From Puccinellia tenuiflora (Eukaryota; Streptophyta; Magnoliopsida; Poales; Poaceae): a stretch of 64,000 bases of DNA. Position 1 is the first letter of the stretch. Each line of letters begins with the position of its first letter. Shown one piece after another: positions 1-10,870 of this stretch. The stretch is taken from the NCBI GenBank assembly GCA_012064385.1, contig QRDG01000068.1:1311349-1375348 (forward strand), read 5' to 3'. Made by a program: the position numbers and the translations under genes. Below the pieces are notes generated by a model. It was not told the origin of the DNA. It made no database searches and saw only the letters and a list, made by a program, of their open reading frames with translations.

Positions 1-292
1 TCGAGTCACGCGTTTTCCTATAAATTGCCTTCAACGCGGAAACCCTCGATACCCGATCATATTTTCCAGAAAACATCCGAGGCCGCCGCCGTCGCCAACC
101 CTAGATCGGGAGGGTTTTGAAACTCTTTCGGGCACCCTTCCGGAGGGGGAGATCATCACCGGAGGCATCTACACCACCATGCCTGCCTCCGGAGTGATGC
201 GTGAGTAGTCCACCACGGGACTACGGATTCATGGCAGTAGCTAGATGGTTGTCCTTCTCCTTGTACTCCATTGCTTAGATCTTGTGAGCTGC
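1..292 (+). repeat. Partial gypsy-type LTR, plus orientation
   Basis: This segment matches the middle of the LTR that is seen in full at 293-1886 (minus) and at 2325-3813 (plus); for example the stretch ending TTGCTTAGATCTTGTGAGCTGC recurs near 2860-2881. It runs off the left edge of the window and stops abruptly at 292, where the 3' end of the oppositely oriented LTR begins. No target duplication is visible at that junction, so it is either a nested insertion whose other side is outside or lost, or a rearrangement. The style (end motif TGATACGTC, leader text near the end) resembles Sabrina/WHAM/Fatima-type Triticeae gypsy LTRs; the exact family is not certain. Confidence 0.75.
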
Positions 293-1886
293 TGATGACG
301 TGGATCACACGTTCGCTGGGAACGAACCCCAAGAGGAAGGTATGATGCAGCAAAGTAGCAGTTTCCCTTGATTACAAAACCAAGGTTATCGAACCAGTAG
401 GACTTGGAGAAGACTTGCTAGGTATCAACGGTGCCAGAAAAGATTGTGGTGTGTTGGCGTGGACCTGCACACAATCACAAACAAACTACTTTGCCCCCAA
501 TGAAACAGAGAGGTTGTCAATCTCTCCGGCTTGCTGAACACAAAGAGTTAAATGTGCAGATGTAAAATATGATTAAAGTGAAATATGACCAGCGAGCAAA
601 TGATGATGGAAAGCTATTAAAACAGTTGTAAACAATGTAGGAAAATAAGACCGGGGTCAACAGATCACTAGTGGTGTGTCTCCAAAAGATACACATGATG
701 GGTAAACAAATTACAGCATGGCAATTGAAAGAATTGTTGGCGCATAACAATGCTATCATAAAACAATATAGTTCACCATTTCATCTAATATGGGCATTAT
801 GTCAAAATACATGGACCGTTATCCAACTGCGTCTATGACTAATAATCCACCCCGGGATCACTATCCAGCATGTCACCCAGAAGTATTAAGTTGCAAGCAA
901 CTGATCATTGCAATAAGCAAAGTACATAATGTAAGCAATGTAAATAACACAAGAAAATAGCACCGCTGTTTTCTCCCTAGTGGCAACAACACATTCATGA
1001 GCATAAGTGTTTCTATCAATTGCACTCAGCACACAAAGGCATGAACCCACTATCTATTATAAATACCCTCTCTGAAGACACTAACAATTACTTGGCCAAA
1101 GCATCCACTAGCATCGGAGAGCATGCAAGATCATAGATAAAACATAACACATTGATGAACAAGAGTAATGATTTCCACAATTCATCGGATCCATGCAAAC
1201 ACATCATGTAGCAGTTACAGATAATATGATCTTGATCATGATAGGCAGCTCACAAGATCTAAGCAATGGAGTACAAGGAGGAGAGACAACCATCTAGCTA
1301 CTGCATGGACCCGTAGTCCCGTGGTGGACTACTCACGCATCACTCCGGAGGCAGGCATGGTGGTGTAGATGCCTCCGGTGATGATTCCCCCCTCCGGCAG
1401 GGTGCCGGGAAGAGCTTCAGAACCCTCCCGATCTAGGGTTGGCGACGGTGGCGGGCTCGGATGTTTTCTGGAAAATATGATCAGGTATCGAGGGTTTACA
1501 TGTCGAAGACAATTTATAGGCGAAAGGGCGACTCGAGGAGGCGACGGAGTCGCCCAGGTGGGACCCCGGCGCGGCCAAGACCTGGGCCGCGCCTGGGTGG
1601 CATCTGGGGGATATGGGGCCCCCCTGCAGCTCCCCTCCTGGCTCCGTCTTTGTTCCTTCATGAAAATAATTCACGTAAATTTTCAGATGATTCCGAGAAA
1701 GTTCCCCTAACAACTTTTCGGAAACAAAAAGACAGCAGAAAACATGAACTGGCACTGGGCATCTTGTTAATAGGTTAGTTCCATAAATCATGCCAAATTG
1801 ATATAAAAACATTATAAAAACATGTGGCACTAATATATAATCAAGCATGGAACATCAAAAATTATAGATACGTCTGGGACGTATCA
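293..1886 (-). repeat. Complete gypsy-type LTR, minus orientation
   Basis: On the minus strand it starts TGATACGTCCCAGACGTATC (at 1886) and ends ...CCACGTCATCA (at 293), giving the TG...CA termini of an LTR of about 1.6 kb. Immediately outside its 5' end (1887 upward, minus strand) is a purine-rich tract AAGCTTGGGGATGC, the position expected for a polypurine tract, so this is the 3' LTR of an element whose internal part continues at 1887. Open frames across it are overlapping and GC-rich on both strands and I see no protein family in them. Confidence 0.8.
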
Positions 1887-2324
1887 GCATCCCCAAGCTT
1901 AATTACTGCTCGTCCTCGAGTAGGTAAATGATAACAAAATAATTTTTGAAGTGACATGCTACCAACACAATCTTGATCAAGTAATAATGTAAAGCACATG
2001 AACTGAATGCATTGATCCAAGACAACGGTTCATTGAATGAAACAAACAATGATTAACCAGGTGTAACATCTAAACAAGAATTTATTAGAAAAGTGTACTT
2101 TGGAGACCTAAAAGTATAACACTGGACAATGATTGATATCTCATAAAGCAATATTCTTTCGGGAAAGGAGTTTGACCAACACAAAGGAAGATTTAAGTTT
2201 TCAGCAAAAGCTTCAACTGGGAACTTGTTTATCTCAAGATAAAGTCAATACAAAGTTTTCATGGTTAGACATACAGATAACATGAAGTAAAACTTGAACC
2301 AAAGTCAATACAAAGTTTTCATGG
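1887..2324 (-). mobile_element. Internal remnant of the gypsy-type element
   Basis: About 440 bases follow the minus-strand LTR on its inner side and end where a plus-strand LTR begins. No coding motif is recognisable. A 27-base sequence beginning AAAGTCAATACAAAG occurs twice, at about 2242 and 2301. Only a stub of the internal region remains, so gag and pol are deleted or lie elsewhere. Confidence 0.5.
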
Positions 2325-3813
2325 TTATCATTTTGACATGATTTATGGAACCTATTAACAAGATGCCAAGTGCTAGTTCCTGTTTTCTGCTGTCGTTTTG
2401 TTTCAGAAAAGTTGTTCGGGGAAGTTTCTCGGAATCATCTGCAAATTTACGTGAATTATTTTCATGAAGAAACAAAGATGGAGCCAAGAGGGGAGCTGCA
2501 GGTGGCCCCACAGCCCCCAGACGTCACCCAGGCGCGGCCCAGGTGCTGGCTGCGTCGGGGTCCCACCTGGGTGACTCTGTCGCCTCCTTGAGTCGCCCTT
2601 TCGCCTATAAATCGCCTTCGACGCGGAAACCCTCGATACCCGATCATATTTTCTAGAAAACATCAGAGGCCGCCGCCGTTGCCAACCCTAGATCGGGAGG
2701 GGTCTGAAGCTCTTCCCGGCACCCTGTCGGAGGGGGAGATCATCACCGGAGGCATCTACACCACCATACCTGCCTCCGGAGTGATGCGTGAGTAGTCCAC
2801 CACGGGACAACGGGTCCATGGCAGTAGCTACATGGTTGTCTCTTCTCCTTGTACTCCATTGCTTAGACCTTGTGAGCTGCCTATCATGATCAAGATTATA
2901 TTATTTGTAACTGCTACATGATGTGTTTGCATGATTCTGATGAATTGTGGAAATCATTACTCTTGTTCATCTATGTGTTATGTTTTATCTATGATTTTGC
3001 ATGCTCTCCGATGCTAGTGGATGCTTTGGCCAAGTAATTGTTAGTATCTTTAAAGAGGGCATTTATACTAGATAGTGGGTTCATGCCTTCTTGTGCCGAG
3101 TGCGATTGACAGAAACTCTAATGCCAACGAATGTGTTGTTGCCACTAGGGGGAAAACAACGGTGTTATTTCCTTGTGTTATTTACATTGATTATATTGTG
3201 CACTTTGCTTATTGCAATGATCTGTTGCTTGCAACTTAATACTTCTGGGAGACATGCTGGATAGCGATCTCGGGAGTGGATTATTAGTCATAGACGCAGT
3301 TGTATAACGGTCTATGTATTTTGACGTAATGCCCATATTAGATAAAACGGTGAACTATATTGTTTTATGATAGCATTGTTTTGTGCCTACAATTCTGTCA
3401 ATTGCCATGCTGTAATTTGTTTACCCATCATGTGTATCTTTTGGAGAGACACCACTAGTTATATGTGGACCCCGGTCCTATTTTTCTACACTGTTTTGCT
3501 AGCTTTACGTTCTCATTTGCTCGCTGTTCCTATTTCACTTTAATCATATTTTACATCTGCACATTTAATTCTTTGTGTTCAGCAAGCCGAAGAGATTGAT
3601 AACCTCTCTGTTTTGTTGGGGCAAAGTAGTTTGTTTGTGATTGTGTGCAGGTCCACGTAAAAAACTCTTTATCTGGCGCCGTTGACACCCTGCAAGCCTT
3701 CTCCAAGTCCTACTGGTTCGATAACCTTGGTTTTGTAATCAAAGGAAACTGCTGCTTTCCTGCATCATACTTCCTCTTGGGGTTCCCCAGCGAACGTGTG
3801 ATCCACGTCATCA
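2325..3813 (+). repeat. Gypsy-type LTR, plus orientation, 5'-truncated
   Basis: It aligns with the reverse complement of 293-1886 from roughly LTR base 90 to the terminal CCACGTCATCA at 3813. The first part, including TGATACGTC, is missing. With the minus copy it forms an inverted pair flanking the internal stub. The text includes the usual gypsy LTR landmarks shared with the minus copy, such as the GATAACCTCTCTG region near 3599. No protein is encoded. Confidence 0.75.
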
Positions 3814-3941
3814 CCTATCGACAATTGATGACTCAGACGTAGTACGATTGTATAAAAACTATCACACCGTAGCACCACACAAAAAGGTTGGCTTTGTGTA
3901 GAACGAAGAGTATGAGAGGAGAGCCATGACAAAATTATTAC

Positions 3942-4208
3942 ATGGTGTTCTCAAATGAGAAAGGGAGGTATCGTGAAATGAAGTTCAAATTGGAAATGAA
4001 GCAGCCAATGCTCCATTTCTCTCATCACAAGGATTTCAGGAAACTTGCTTCTCACTTCAATACCAAGATAGTTGTCGAATGGATCAAGGGGCAAGCATTT
4101 AGCGTGTGGGATAAATGGATCTGCCTTTCCTCCGAAAGTCCAACACATGTGGTAGTCACTGAAAAAGGTCGTTTTGTCACCATTGACGAGGTGTTATCCA
4201 GCTTATAA
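3942..4208 (+). CDS. Unrecognised 88-residue ORF, probably 3' end of a decayed gene
   Basis: The frame from 3942 encodes a hydrophilic protein with motifs such as HHKDFRKLASHF, VVEWIKGQ and VTEKGRFVTIDEVLSSL before the stop. I do not recognise a family. Some support for real coding origin comes from a second, shorter copy of its last codons and 3' flank near 17884-17945, where the same ...TIDEVLSS-like end is followed by a stop although a frameshift lies just before it. It lies between the gypsy LTR and MULE-1, which has inserted seven bases after the stop codon. Upstream exons are not visible, so this is best read as a gene tail or relic. Confidence 0.3.
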   Translation: MVFSNEKGRYREMKFKLEMKQPMLHFSHHKDFRKLASHFNTKIVVEWIKGQAFSVWDKWICLSSESPTHVVVTEKGRFVTIDEVLSSL

Positions 4209-4223
4209 TGAGCTAATTATCCA

Positions 4224-4370
4224 GGGTTTTTTACTTCCCTTAGTTCTCCTCGTTTGAGCCCTACTTCCTTAGTTGTCCTCGCCTTTGCCCCACTTCGCAC
4301 TTTCGAGGCTCGAAGATGGCCGAACGGCCGTTTCCGTCGGGTCAACAATGTTTGACCGTTACTTGGCCTG
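4224..4370 (+). repeat. Left terminal inverted repeat of MULE-1
   Basis: About 150 bases that pair with 12915-13065 in reverse complement, with several mismatches and small gaps. Shared blocks include GGGTTTTTTA, CTTAGTTCTCCTCGTT, CCCCACTTCGC and TTTCCGTCGGGTCAA. A GTCAA...TTTGACCG palindrome sits near the inner end. Confidence 0.85.
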
Positions 4371-4539
4371 ACGTATGGACCCAGACGGCCATGCCAGACC
4401 GCATGTTTAGTCCCACCTCACTAGTTTACAGTGCGTGCGACCGGTTTATAAAGTCCAATGGGTTACAGGTTGCACTGCCCATGGTTCTATGGGCCCAATC
4501 ATGTGATTGGGCCCATATAACCATGTTTAGTTTTTTATG

Positions 4540-5072
4540 TGCTGATTAAATCATGATAAACATTTAATTTCTTCTGTGCTCTCTCGAACCCGATGATAAA
4601 TCATGATAAACATTTAATTTCTTTTGTTTAGAAATAATTCGTTGATTAACTACGTCATTTTCTTCTGTGCTCTCTCGAACCCGATGATTAAATCATGATA
4701 AACATTTAATTTCTTTGTTTAGAAATAATTTGTTGATTAACTACGTCGTTTTCTTCTATGCTCTCTCGAACCCGATGATTAAATCATGATAAACATTTAA
4801 TTTCTTTTGTTTAGAGATAATTCGTTGATTAACTATGTCATTTTCTTCTGTGCTCTCTTAAACCCGATGATAAAACATGATAAACATTTAATTTCTTTTG
4901 TTTAGAAATAATTCGTTGATTAACTACGTCATTTTCTTCTGTGCTCTCTCGAACCAGATGATTAAATCATGATAAACATTTAATTTCTTTTGTTTAGAAA
5001 TAATTCGTTGATGAACTACGTCGTTTTCTTCTGTGCTCTCTCGACCCCGATGATTAAATCATGATAAACATG
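4540..5072 (+). repeat. Subterminal tandem repeat, about 91-bp unit
   Basis: Five to six imperfect direct copies of an A/T-rich unit with landmarks GATTAAATCATGATAAACA, TTTAGAAATAATTCGTTG and TCTGTGCTCTCTCGAAC begin near 4542, 4591, 4682, 4773, 4864, 4956 and 5048. The first and last are shortened. The array is inside MULE-1, just inside its left terminal repeat. Copies differ by single bases. Confidence 0.85.
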
Positions 5073-5238
5073 CAAACATTTTCGTTGAAACCAAATAAGA
5101 TTTCATTAAACCTCAAGAAATAAGATTTCATTAGTACTCGATCGAGTTCTTGACGGTACAAAAGATGTTCAACTACTGAACTAATACTAAACTACTGAAC
5201 TAATAGTACTAAATTACTACTACTACGAAGCCCTAATT

Positions 5239-5664
5239 CTAGGGCTTCCGCCTCTTCGCCGGCGGTGCGTCGGAGGAGTCGTAAACATTGTCGGTGTCGT
5301 CGGCCTCCTCCTCCTCGTCATCGTCGTCGGTGTCGTCCGCCTCCTCCTCATCATCGTCGACGTCGGCATCGCCCTCCTCCTCCTCGTCGTCATCGGCGTC
5401 GTTGTCGACGTCGTCGGCGGGGACCTCCTCCGCCTCCACCTCAGCCTCTGCCTCCACCTCCTCCTGTTGCTGCTGCTGCTCCTCCTCCTCCTCCTTCTCC
5501 TCCTCATCCTCCTCATCATCCTTCTCCTCCGGCTCCGGGGAGGAGGGCTCCGATGAGGACGTGTCCCTCTCCCACCAGCCCTGGAAGCCCTCTTGGTCTT
5601 CGGCGGAGGCGTAGTCGCTCGGGACGAAGCCGTCATTCCACCAGTGGTCGCCTCCGCCGTCCAT
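5239..5664 (-). CDS. Highly acidic hypothetical protein carried by MULE-1
   Basis: Starting at the ATG at 5664 (context CCATGG) the frame encodes about 141 residues. The N-terminus has aromatic MDGGGDHWWNDGF and a second WW near residue 29; the middle is a long run of Asp/Glu with a Gln stretch around residues 58-64; the C-terminus ends in basic KRRKP, a possible nuclear localisation signal. No enzyme motif is seen. Opposite-frame readings are repeats of the same codon bias. The base composition (GAG/GAC runs) could also be a simple-sequence expansion in a dead ORF. It lies inside the MULE near the left end and may be an element gene or captured host DNA. Confidence 0.4.
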   Translation of the reverse strand: MDGGGDHWWNDGFVPSDYASAEDQEGFQGWWERDTSSSEPSSPEPEEKDDEEDEEEKEEEEEQQQQQEEVEAEAEVEAEEVPADDVDNDADDDEEEEGDADVDDDEEEADDTDDDDEEEEADDTDNVYDSSDAPPAKRRKP

Positions 5665-5703
5665 GGTTTTTTTTGGTGGTGTTGAGAGAGCAGAGAGTGG
5701 CAA

Positions 5704-6611
5704 GTGGTGAAGTGTGGGAACCGCAGGGAGTAAATCTAAAACAATTAACCGTCGGCCGCTTCATTTCTTGGAAAGACAAGTTTGAGAAGACAAGACGCTT
5801 CATTTCTTCGTGTAATCATGACCGTCTCTGACGTGGACGACCTTCTCTGACGCGGACGCATGCATTTTGACACGTTAAACATCTCGACGCGTCGCATGTA
5901 GTTTTGTGCTTCAAATGAGCTCCAAAGCTAGGGTAAACATCCCCATTTCTAAGCAAGTTTTTTTCGTCCTTCTGTAAATGAGCCAAAAAATACAATGTGA
6001 TCCATGTAGACATGTCACGACCATGTTGGACACGAACTGACGCGATAATTTGATTCATGCCATGCCAGTTCGCGTCTAGAGCGCGCCGTGGCGCGCTCTA
6101 ACGATGTCTTGCGCGGTCTGGACGCGGTCTGGACATGAATTGGATGTGAATTGAAGTTTATGATTTTCCATTGATACTAGTACACATAAAATGAATATTC
6201 CCCCAGCGTTTCCATTTTTCTGACCTTTTCTCGATTTATGGAAATTGTTTATCGGTAAATCCTATTAAACTCATTTAATGTGCGGAATATAGTTAAAAAA
6301 CTCAAAAATTCGTGATATTCAGGGGTTATGCCTCCCATATGATATAGTTTTGTGTGATAATTGTAAGAGGTCAATTTCCAATCTTATTTGTGGTACCTAC
6401 TTCACAAAAAATGGGGGTCGGCACTAAATAAAATGTTTTAAAAAAAATAGAAAAATCTTCATCCAAGATAAGTTTATCAAATATTACGTAATTGCAAGTT
6501 TATACTACTACACTTAGAAGGAACATTCCCCATGTTTTCCAACATAATTATACGTAGAGTGCTCTTTTACATAGAGTGCCCTTTTACATAAAACCCTAGA
6601 ACTAAAAAGAA
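5704..6611. other. MULE-1 interior without recognised genes
   Basis: This stretch between the acidic ORF and the C-terminal codons of the interrupted ORF holds the likely upstream region of the acidic ORF (about 5665-5800) and A/T-rich sequence. I see no repeat or protein family in it. Confidence 0.5.
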
Positions 6612-6660
6612 CTACCACTCATCGTCATCGTCGGAAACCTCCACTGGATCCTTGCCACTA

Positions 6661-7816
6661 CAACAGGACCCCTCCTACAACAACGCACTTATCTGTATCT
6701 AAAGTTCTAGATAAGCGTTGCTAGGGTCTCTACCAACGGATTAAAGTGCGTTGCGTTTTTGGGCGTTGCAAGGATACAATGCAACGCATATAGATCCGTT
6801 GGTAACCAATGGATTAAACGTTGCAAAATAACAACAGTGTTCAAACAATAGTTCTATGTTTTATTTCACAGTAAAATATTATTTTATGGACCACATTGTT
6901 TGAGCACTTCAGTCTTTCTTTGGCAGCGAGAGAATACTAAAGAGACAACCACAACACACAAAAATCATAGAAAAAAAATGCATTGCTTGAAGAAACAATT
7001 CCATGTATATTATTGTAATCATCACTATCAGTATACATGGAAGTTAATTGAAGAGTGCACAGTTTACAAACTTGATCCAAAATGTACAATCCAACTACTT
7101 GTACATATAATTCTAGCACTATTCTTTTCTGCATCTTGGATTAGCCATCCCTTGGAGATTCTTGTTAAAAAATCCTGGATTCTGCCGTTAGATACATTTA
7201 GAACTTATATCCGAATATAGCAAGTCCTTGGTGATCTTTTCGTCCTGCAATATACAAAATTAATATTTCAGTATCAAAGTGGCAAAAGTTGGAAGGGTAC
7301 TAGTTCGATGTCCTCTTGTCCAGCAATAAAGAGATCCTTATTTCCGTACAAAGTGAATTATGCTATTACTTGGACAAAAGAGAGAACGAGATAGCAACAT
7401 AATATACCAAGTGACAAGCACAATATACCATTTGAGTGTCTAGTACTTTGAGAATAGTAAGACAACTATTTTTTCTACAATAATATGAGGGAAACATACT
7501 CGTACATGATTATAAGAACCAACTGGGATACACATATAGGACACAACTCAGTCGGTTTTACATAGGACAGGAAACAAGTGTTAGTTGTTTTCAAACTTTC
7601 ACACAATGGTAACGTACCTTGATCAGTTGATCCTGCTCTCATGTGTTAGCTGTTATCATCGGCAAGCAGACAAATAACCTGCTGCAGTCCTTATGGGGTA
7701 AACCTCACGTTCGATTCAAGTAAAAGAAAAAAAGACAATTTCAGCAACAAAAGAAGGAACTTGCTAAAAAATTCGAGGTATACTGACCTTGGTGTTATGC
7801 CAAAGCTAATTCAGCA
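6661..7816. other. CACTA left interior, no gene recognised
   Basis: Contains the subterminal motif cluster to about 6835, then A/T-rich sequence. The longest frame (6900-7220, plus) has no family resemblance and biased codons. Nothing else is supported here. Confidence 0.4.
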
Positions 7817-8222
7817 CGAAGACGTTTTTTTTTTTTTTGAGAATTCCTGATCTTATTACAGCTGTAGTATCTGAACTCACGCACTACGCACTCCACACAC
7901 AACACTACGCCACATGCACGCCACCCGTGCGCAAGCTAGACCTAACCAGACTGTACTAAGATTTGAGCCTCCGCGAGCCTAGATCTTCCGGGAAATCCCT
8001 GCGATGGTGGGCACACCATAATACCAGTGTCGAACCGCGGTGGAATAGGCTAGAGCTGGGCAGACTGATTTAATGGGCCCAGTCTTCTGCGTATATGCAG
8101 CCCATAAGGCCCTCCACAAATTGCTACAGCGCAAACACTGTTCGCGTGAACAGTGGTGTGATGGACACTGTTCCCGTGAACAGTGCCGCACAGGTGAGAC
8201 ACCCGAAATTCGTCCCTCTGGG

Positions 8223-10783
8223 TAAGCCCGGGCATAAAAGACCGAAACCGAAAACCGAACCCGAAATAGCAAAAAATTCGGGCTTCGGTTAGTACTTCGG
8301 TCTTGCAACTCAGCTAACCGAAATAATCTCGGGTTGTTCGGTTGGTGTGAGCGATAGACCGATTCGACCGAACTGACCGAAGAAATCCTGGCAGAGCGTG
8401 CATACTCTAGCCTCTAGGTCACCGCTCCATCAGGGCACCAGTCAGTCAGTCACCACGCCTCCAGCCCTCCACTCCAGCTACGCCGCCGCCATCCTCGACT
8501 ACATCCCCGGCTGCCTCGACACTCGACTCCGCCTCGCCGCCCCGCGACTCCGCCCCGCCGCCCGCAGCTGCGCCGCCGCCTTCTCCTCACCGGCCGCGTC
8601 CACATCACCACCCCGGCTGCATCCCCGGCTGAATCGAGCTGCGCCGCGACTCCGCCCCGCCGCCCTGCCGCCTGCAGCAGCCCTGCCGCCTCCAGCTGCG
8701 TCGTGCGTCTCCAGCTGCGCCGCGCGTCTCCAGCTGCGCCGCGCGTGTCCATTCCCGGCCGCCTGCAACCTACGCCATCGGGGGCTGCAACGCCGCCACA
8801 CGGTGAACCGGCAACGGGCTGAACAGCACGGTAAGTCCACCACCTCCTCTAATATTCTCTGGTACTAGTAGACTTTTAGTTTGTTTCGATTGAGCTGCTC
8901 GATGCCGGGATTTAATATTTTAGATGTGCTCTGCTAGATTGCTAGTTCTGTATTTTTTGTTGTTAAGATGAACATGTCCCTATTCTGCTATGTATTTAGT
9001 ACTGTATGTTTCGTTGAAATTTGGGGAACAATTTGAACATGTCCAGAGTGATGAATGGAGAGTGAATAAGAGACTTTTGTTGCTTTTGTGGTAGATGACA
9101 TCACTATCCGAGGATGAGCTGAAGAGACGTGAACATGAGGATGAGCTGAACAGACGTGAACTTGCCCTTGCGGATGCAGAAGCAACTAGACGTGAAAATG
9201 CCCTTGCGGATGCAGACGCAGAGGAAGCAATAGCTACAGTTTGATAAATATTGGGGGTCTTGGCATGAGAAGGAGAAGGAGGATGAAACGAGGCTGATTG
9301 CAAATGAAAGGGGCAAAGGTAAGAAGGGTGAGAAGGAGAAGGAAAATATAAACTTGCTCATATTTGTAGCTGCAGTTCTTGATCCGAGGTATAAGCTATC
9401 AGATTATACAAAGATTGCTACAGAGGAAATGTATGGTCTTGAGATGGGACATAAAGTCTGGGCTGCTATTATCCAATGTGTTCGTGAGCTGTTTGAGGAG
9501 TACCAGATGCAATTGTCCTCACCTGCAGCAGCGACAACATCTACTAACCAAGCAATAACAGAAGGAGGAGGGAGTATGATGAAGCAACTAATTGCGAACA
9601 GACTAAGGCAAGGTAATAGTTCAAATGGCGGTAGTAAATCCGAGCTTGATAAATACCTTGCGGAGGATTGTGAAGACCCCGAGACAAAACTTGATATCCT
9701 AGCATGGTGGGCCGTAAATTCATCAAGGTTTCCAACCTTGGCAAAGATGGCTCGTGATATCTTGGCTATTCCCATCTCAACGGTGGCTTCGGAGTCAGCC
9801 TTTAGCACAAGTGGACGCATACTTGATGATTTTCGTACATCTCTTACTCCATTCATGGTGCAAGCTTTAGTCTGTACACAAGACTGGCTGAGACGGTCCA
9901 CTGATCCCGTCGACATCCAGGAGAACTTGGAGGCACTAGAAGAGCTAGAAAAAGGTGATTTACATATGATTCGCCACATGACCATGTGATTTACATACTT
10001 CCATGCTATTTATATATGATCAGCAACATGACCATATGATTTACATACTTTTGTTGCTATTACAATCAACTATTTACATATGATCAGCCACATGACCATG
10101 TTATTTATATAGTTTTGCTACTGCCATGGTCCATATTTATATGCTTCATATGCAGAGTTGCTTGAAGAACTTGGCGATCAAGAGAAAGGGAAGCGCAAGG
10201 CTGCTGCTGCTGCATCCCCGGCCACGGCCAAGTCAAGCAAGTTCACCAAAGCTTGAGGATTTGCTACAGCCAACCTGGTGACCAAGGTCCAAGGGAATGC
10301 TCACTGTCCAGCAACTTTCTACCATAAATTCATGTGTGATGTGTGCATTTGTGGTTGTGATCTGTGTGAGACCATGTGAAATTATGTGTGTATTTATTTG
10401 TCAAGTGGCTTTTGCTGCTCTATGTGAGATTGAGACTACATATTCTGTGATTTTCAAGTTATGACTTGTGTTGCTTGATTTGTGTACATAATTCTGTAAT
10501 TTTACATTTCAGCAAATTGAAGTGATTAAAATGCTCATGTTGTGCTTATATTTTGTATATAAATGTGTTGTTTGAGATTTGAAAATATAATTAAACTAGT
10601 GTCACATTTCTCTATTTGGTCTATATGGTCATGACCGAAGACCGAACCGAAAAGACTGAAGACCGAATACTGAAAAACCGAAAAGACCGAAGCTAATTTG
10701 GATAGCATTTCTAGATAACCGAAATATTAGAAGACCGAATACATAAGACCGAGCAAACTGAACAGACCGAACGCCCGGGCATA
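8223..10783 (+). mobile_element. hAT transposon, internally deleted
   Basis: Ends are TAAGCCCGGGC at the left and, in reverse complement, TATGCCCGGGC at the right. An 8-bp duplication with one difference, CCTCTGGG (8215-8222) and CCCCTGGG (10784-10791), flanks it, the hAT length. Subterminal regions are packed with AACCGAA/GACCGAA repeats (8240-8385 and 10630-10775). It encodes only the C-terminal half of a transposase. A GC-rich region at 8450-8830 lies where the 5' part of the gene should be. Confidence 0.85.
9234..10256 (+). pseudogene. hAT transposase, C-terminal half (RNase-H-like end plus hAT dimerisation domain)
   Basis: The readable frame begins with QFDKYWGSW, then NINLLIFVAAVLDPRYKL (the DUF4413/RNase-H-like part typical of BED-finger hAT transposases), then the hAT C-terminal dimerisation domain with DILAWWAVNSSRFPTLA and IPISTVASESAFSTSGRIL. 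The Glu in SESAFS is the usual last catalytic acid. A 201-bp intron (9955-10155, GT...AG) joins in phase to a second exon at 10156-10256 ending KSSKFTKA. The BED zinc finger and the first catalytic residues are missing, so it cannot be an active transposase. A short acidic helical frame at 9097-9243 precedes it in another phase and is probably not related. Confidence 0.8.
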
Positions 10784-10870
10784 CCCCTGGGGGATCGAAC
10801 CTGGGCGGGCTGTGGTCACTCCGGAGACACAAGCCACCCGGCCACAGGCCGGTTCTCGAAGACGTTTTTT

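Larger units (their letters stand above)
7831..10856 (-). mobile_element. tRNA-derived SINE-like retroposon, split by a hAT
   Basis: On the minus strand the head (10856 down) reads like a tRNA: an A-box-like TGGCCGGGTGGC at 10844-10833 and a perfect B-box GGTTCGATCCC at 10801-10791. The tail is a poly(A) seen as T's to 7838. Direct duplications CGAAGACGTTTTTT flank it (7817-7830 and 10857-10870), fitting target-primed insertion. Without the hAT its body is about 455 bases, long for a plant SINE; the grass Au family has a similar head but is much shorter. It lies inside the CACTA. It could be a composite retroposon with a longer body. Confidence 0.75.

Noticed and set aside
1329..1848. Overlapping ORFs of 110-143 residues on both strands in the first LTRs
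   Set aside because: They lie entirely inside LTR sequence, occur again in shifted form in the other LTR copies and show no domain or conserved frame.
8398..8868. 156-residue Ala/Pro/Arg ORF inside the hAT
   Set aside because: It reflects GC-rich repeats (GCCGCC, CTGCGCC); equally long frames exist on the opposite strand and no hAT domain is present.
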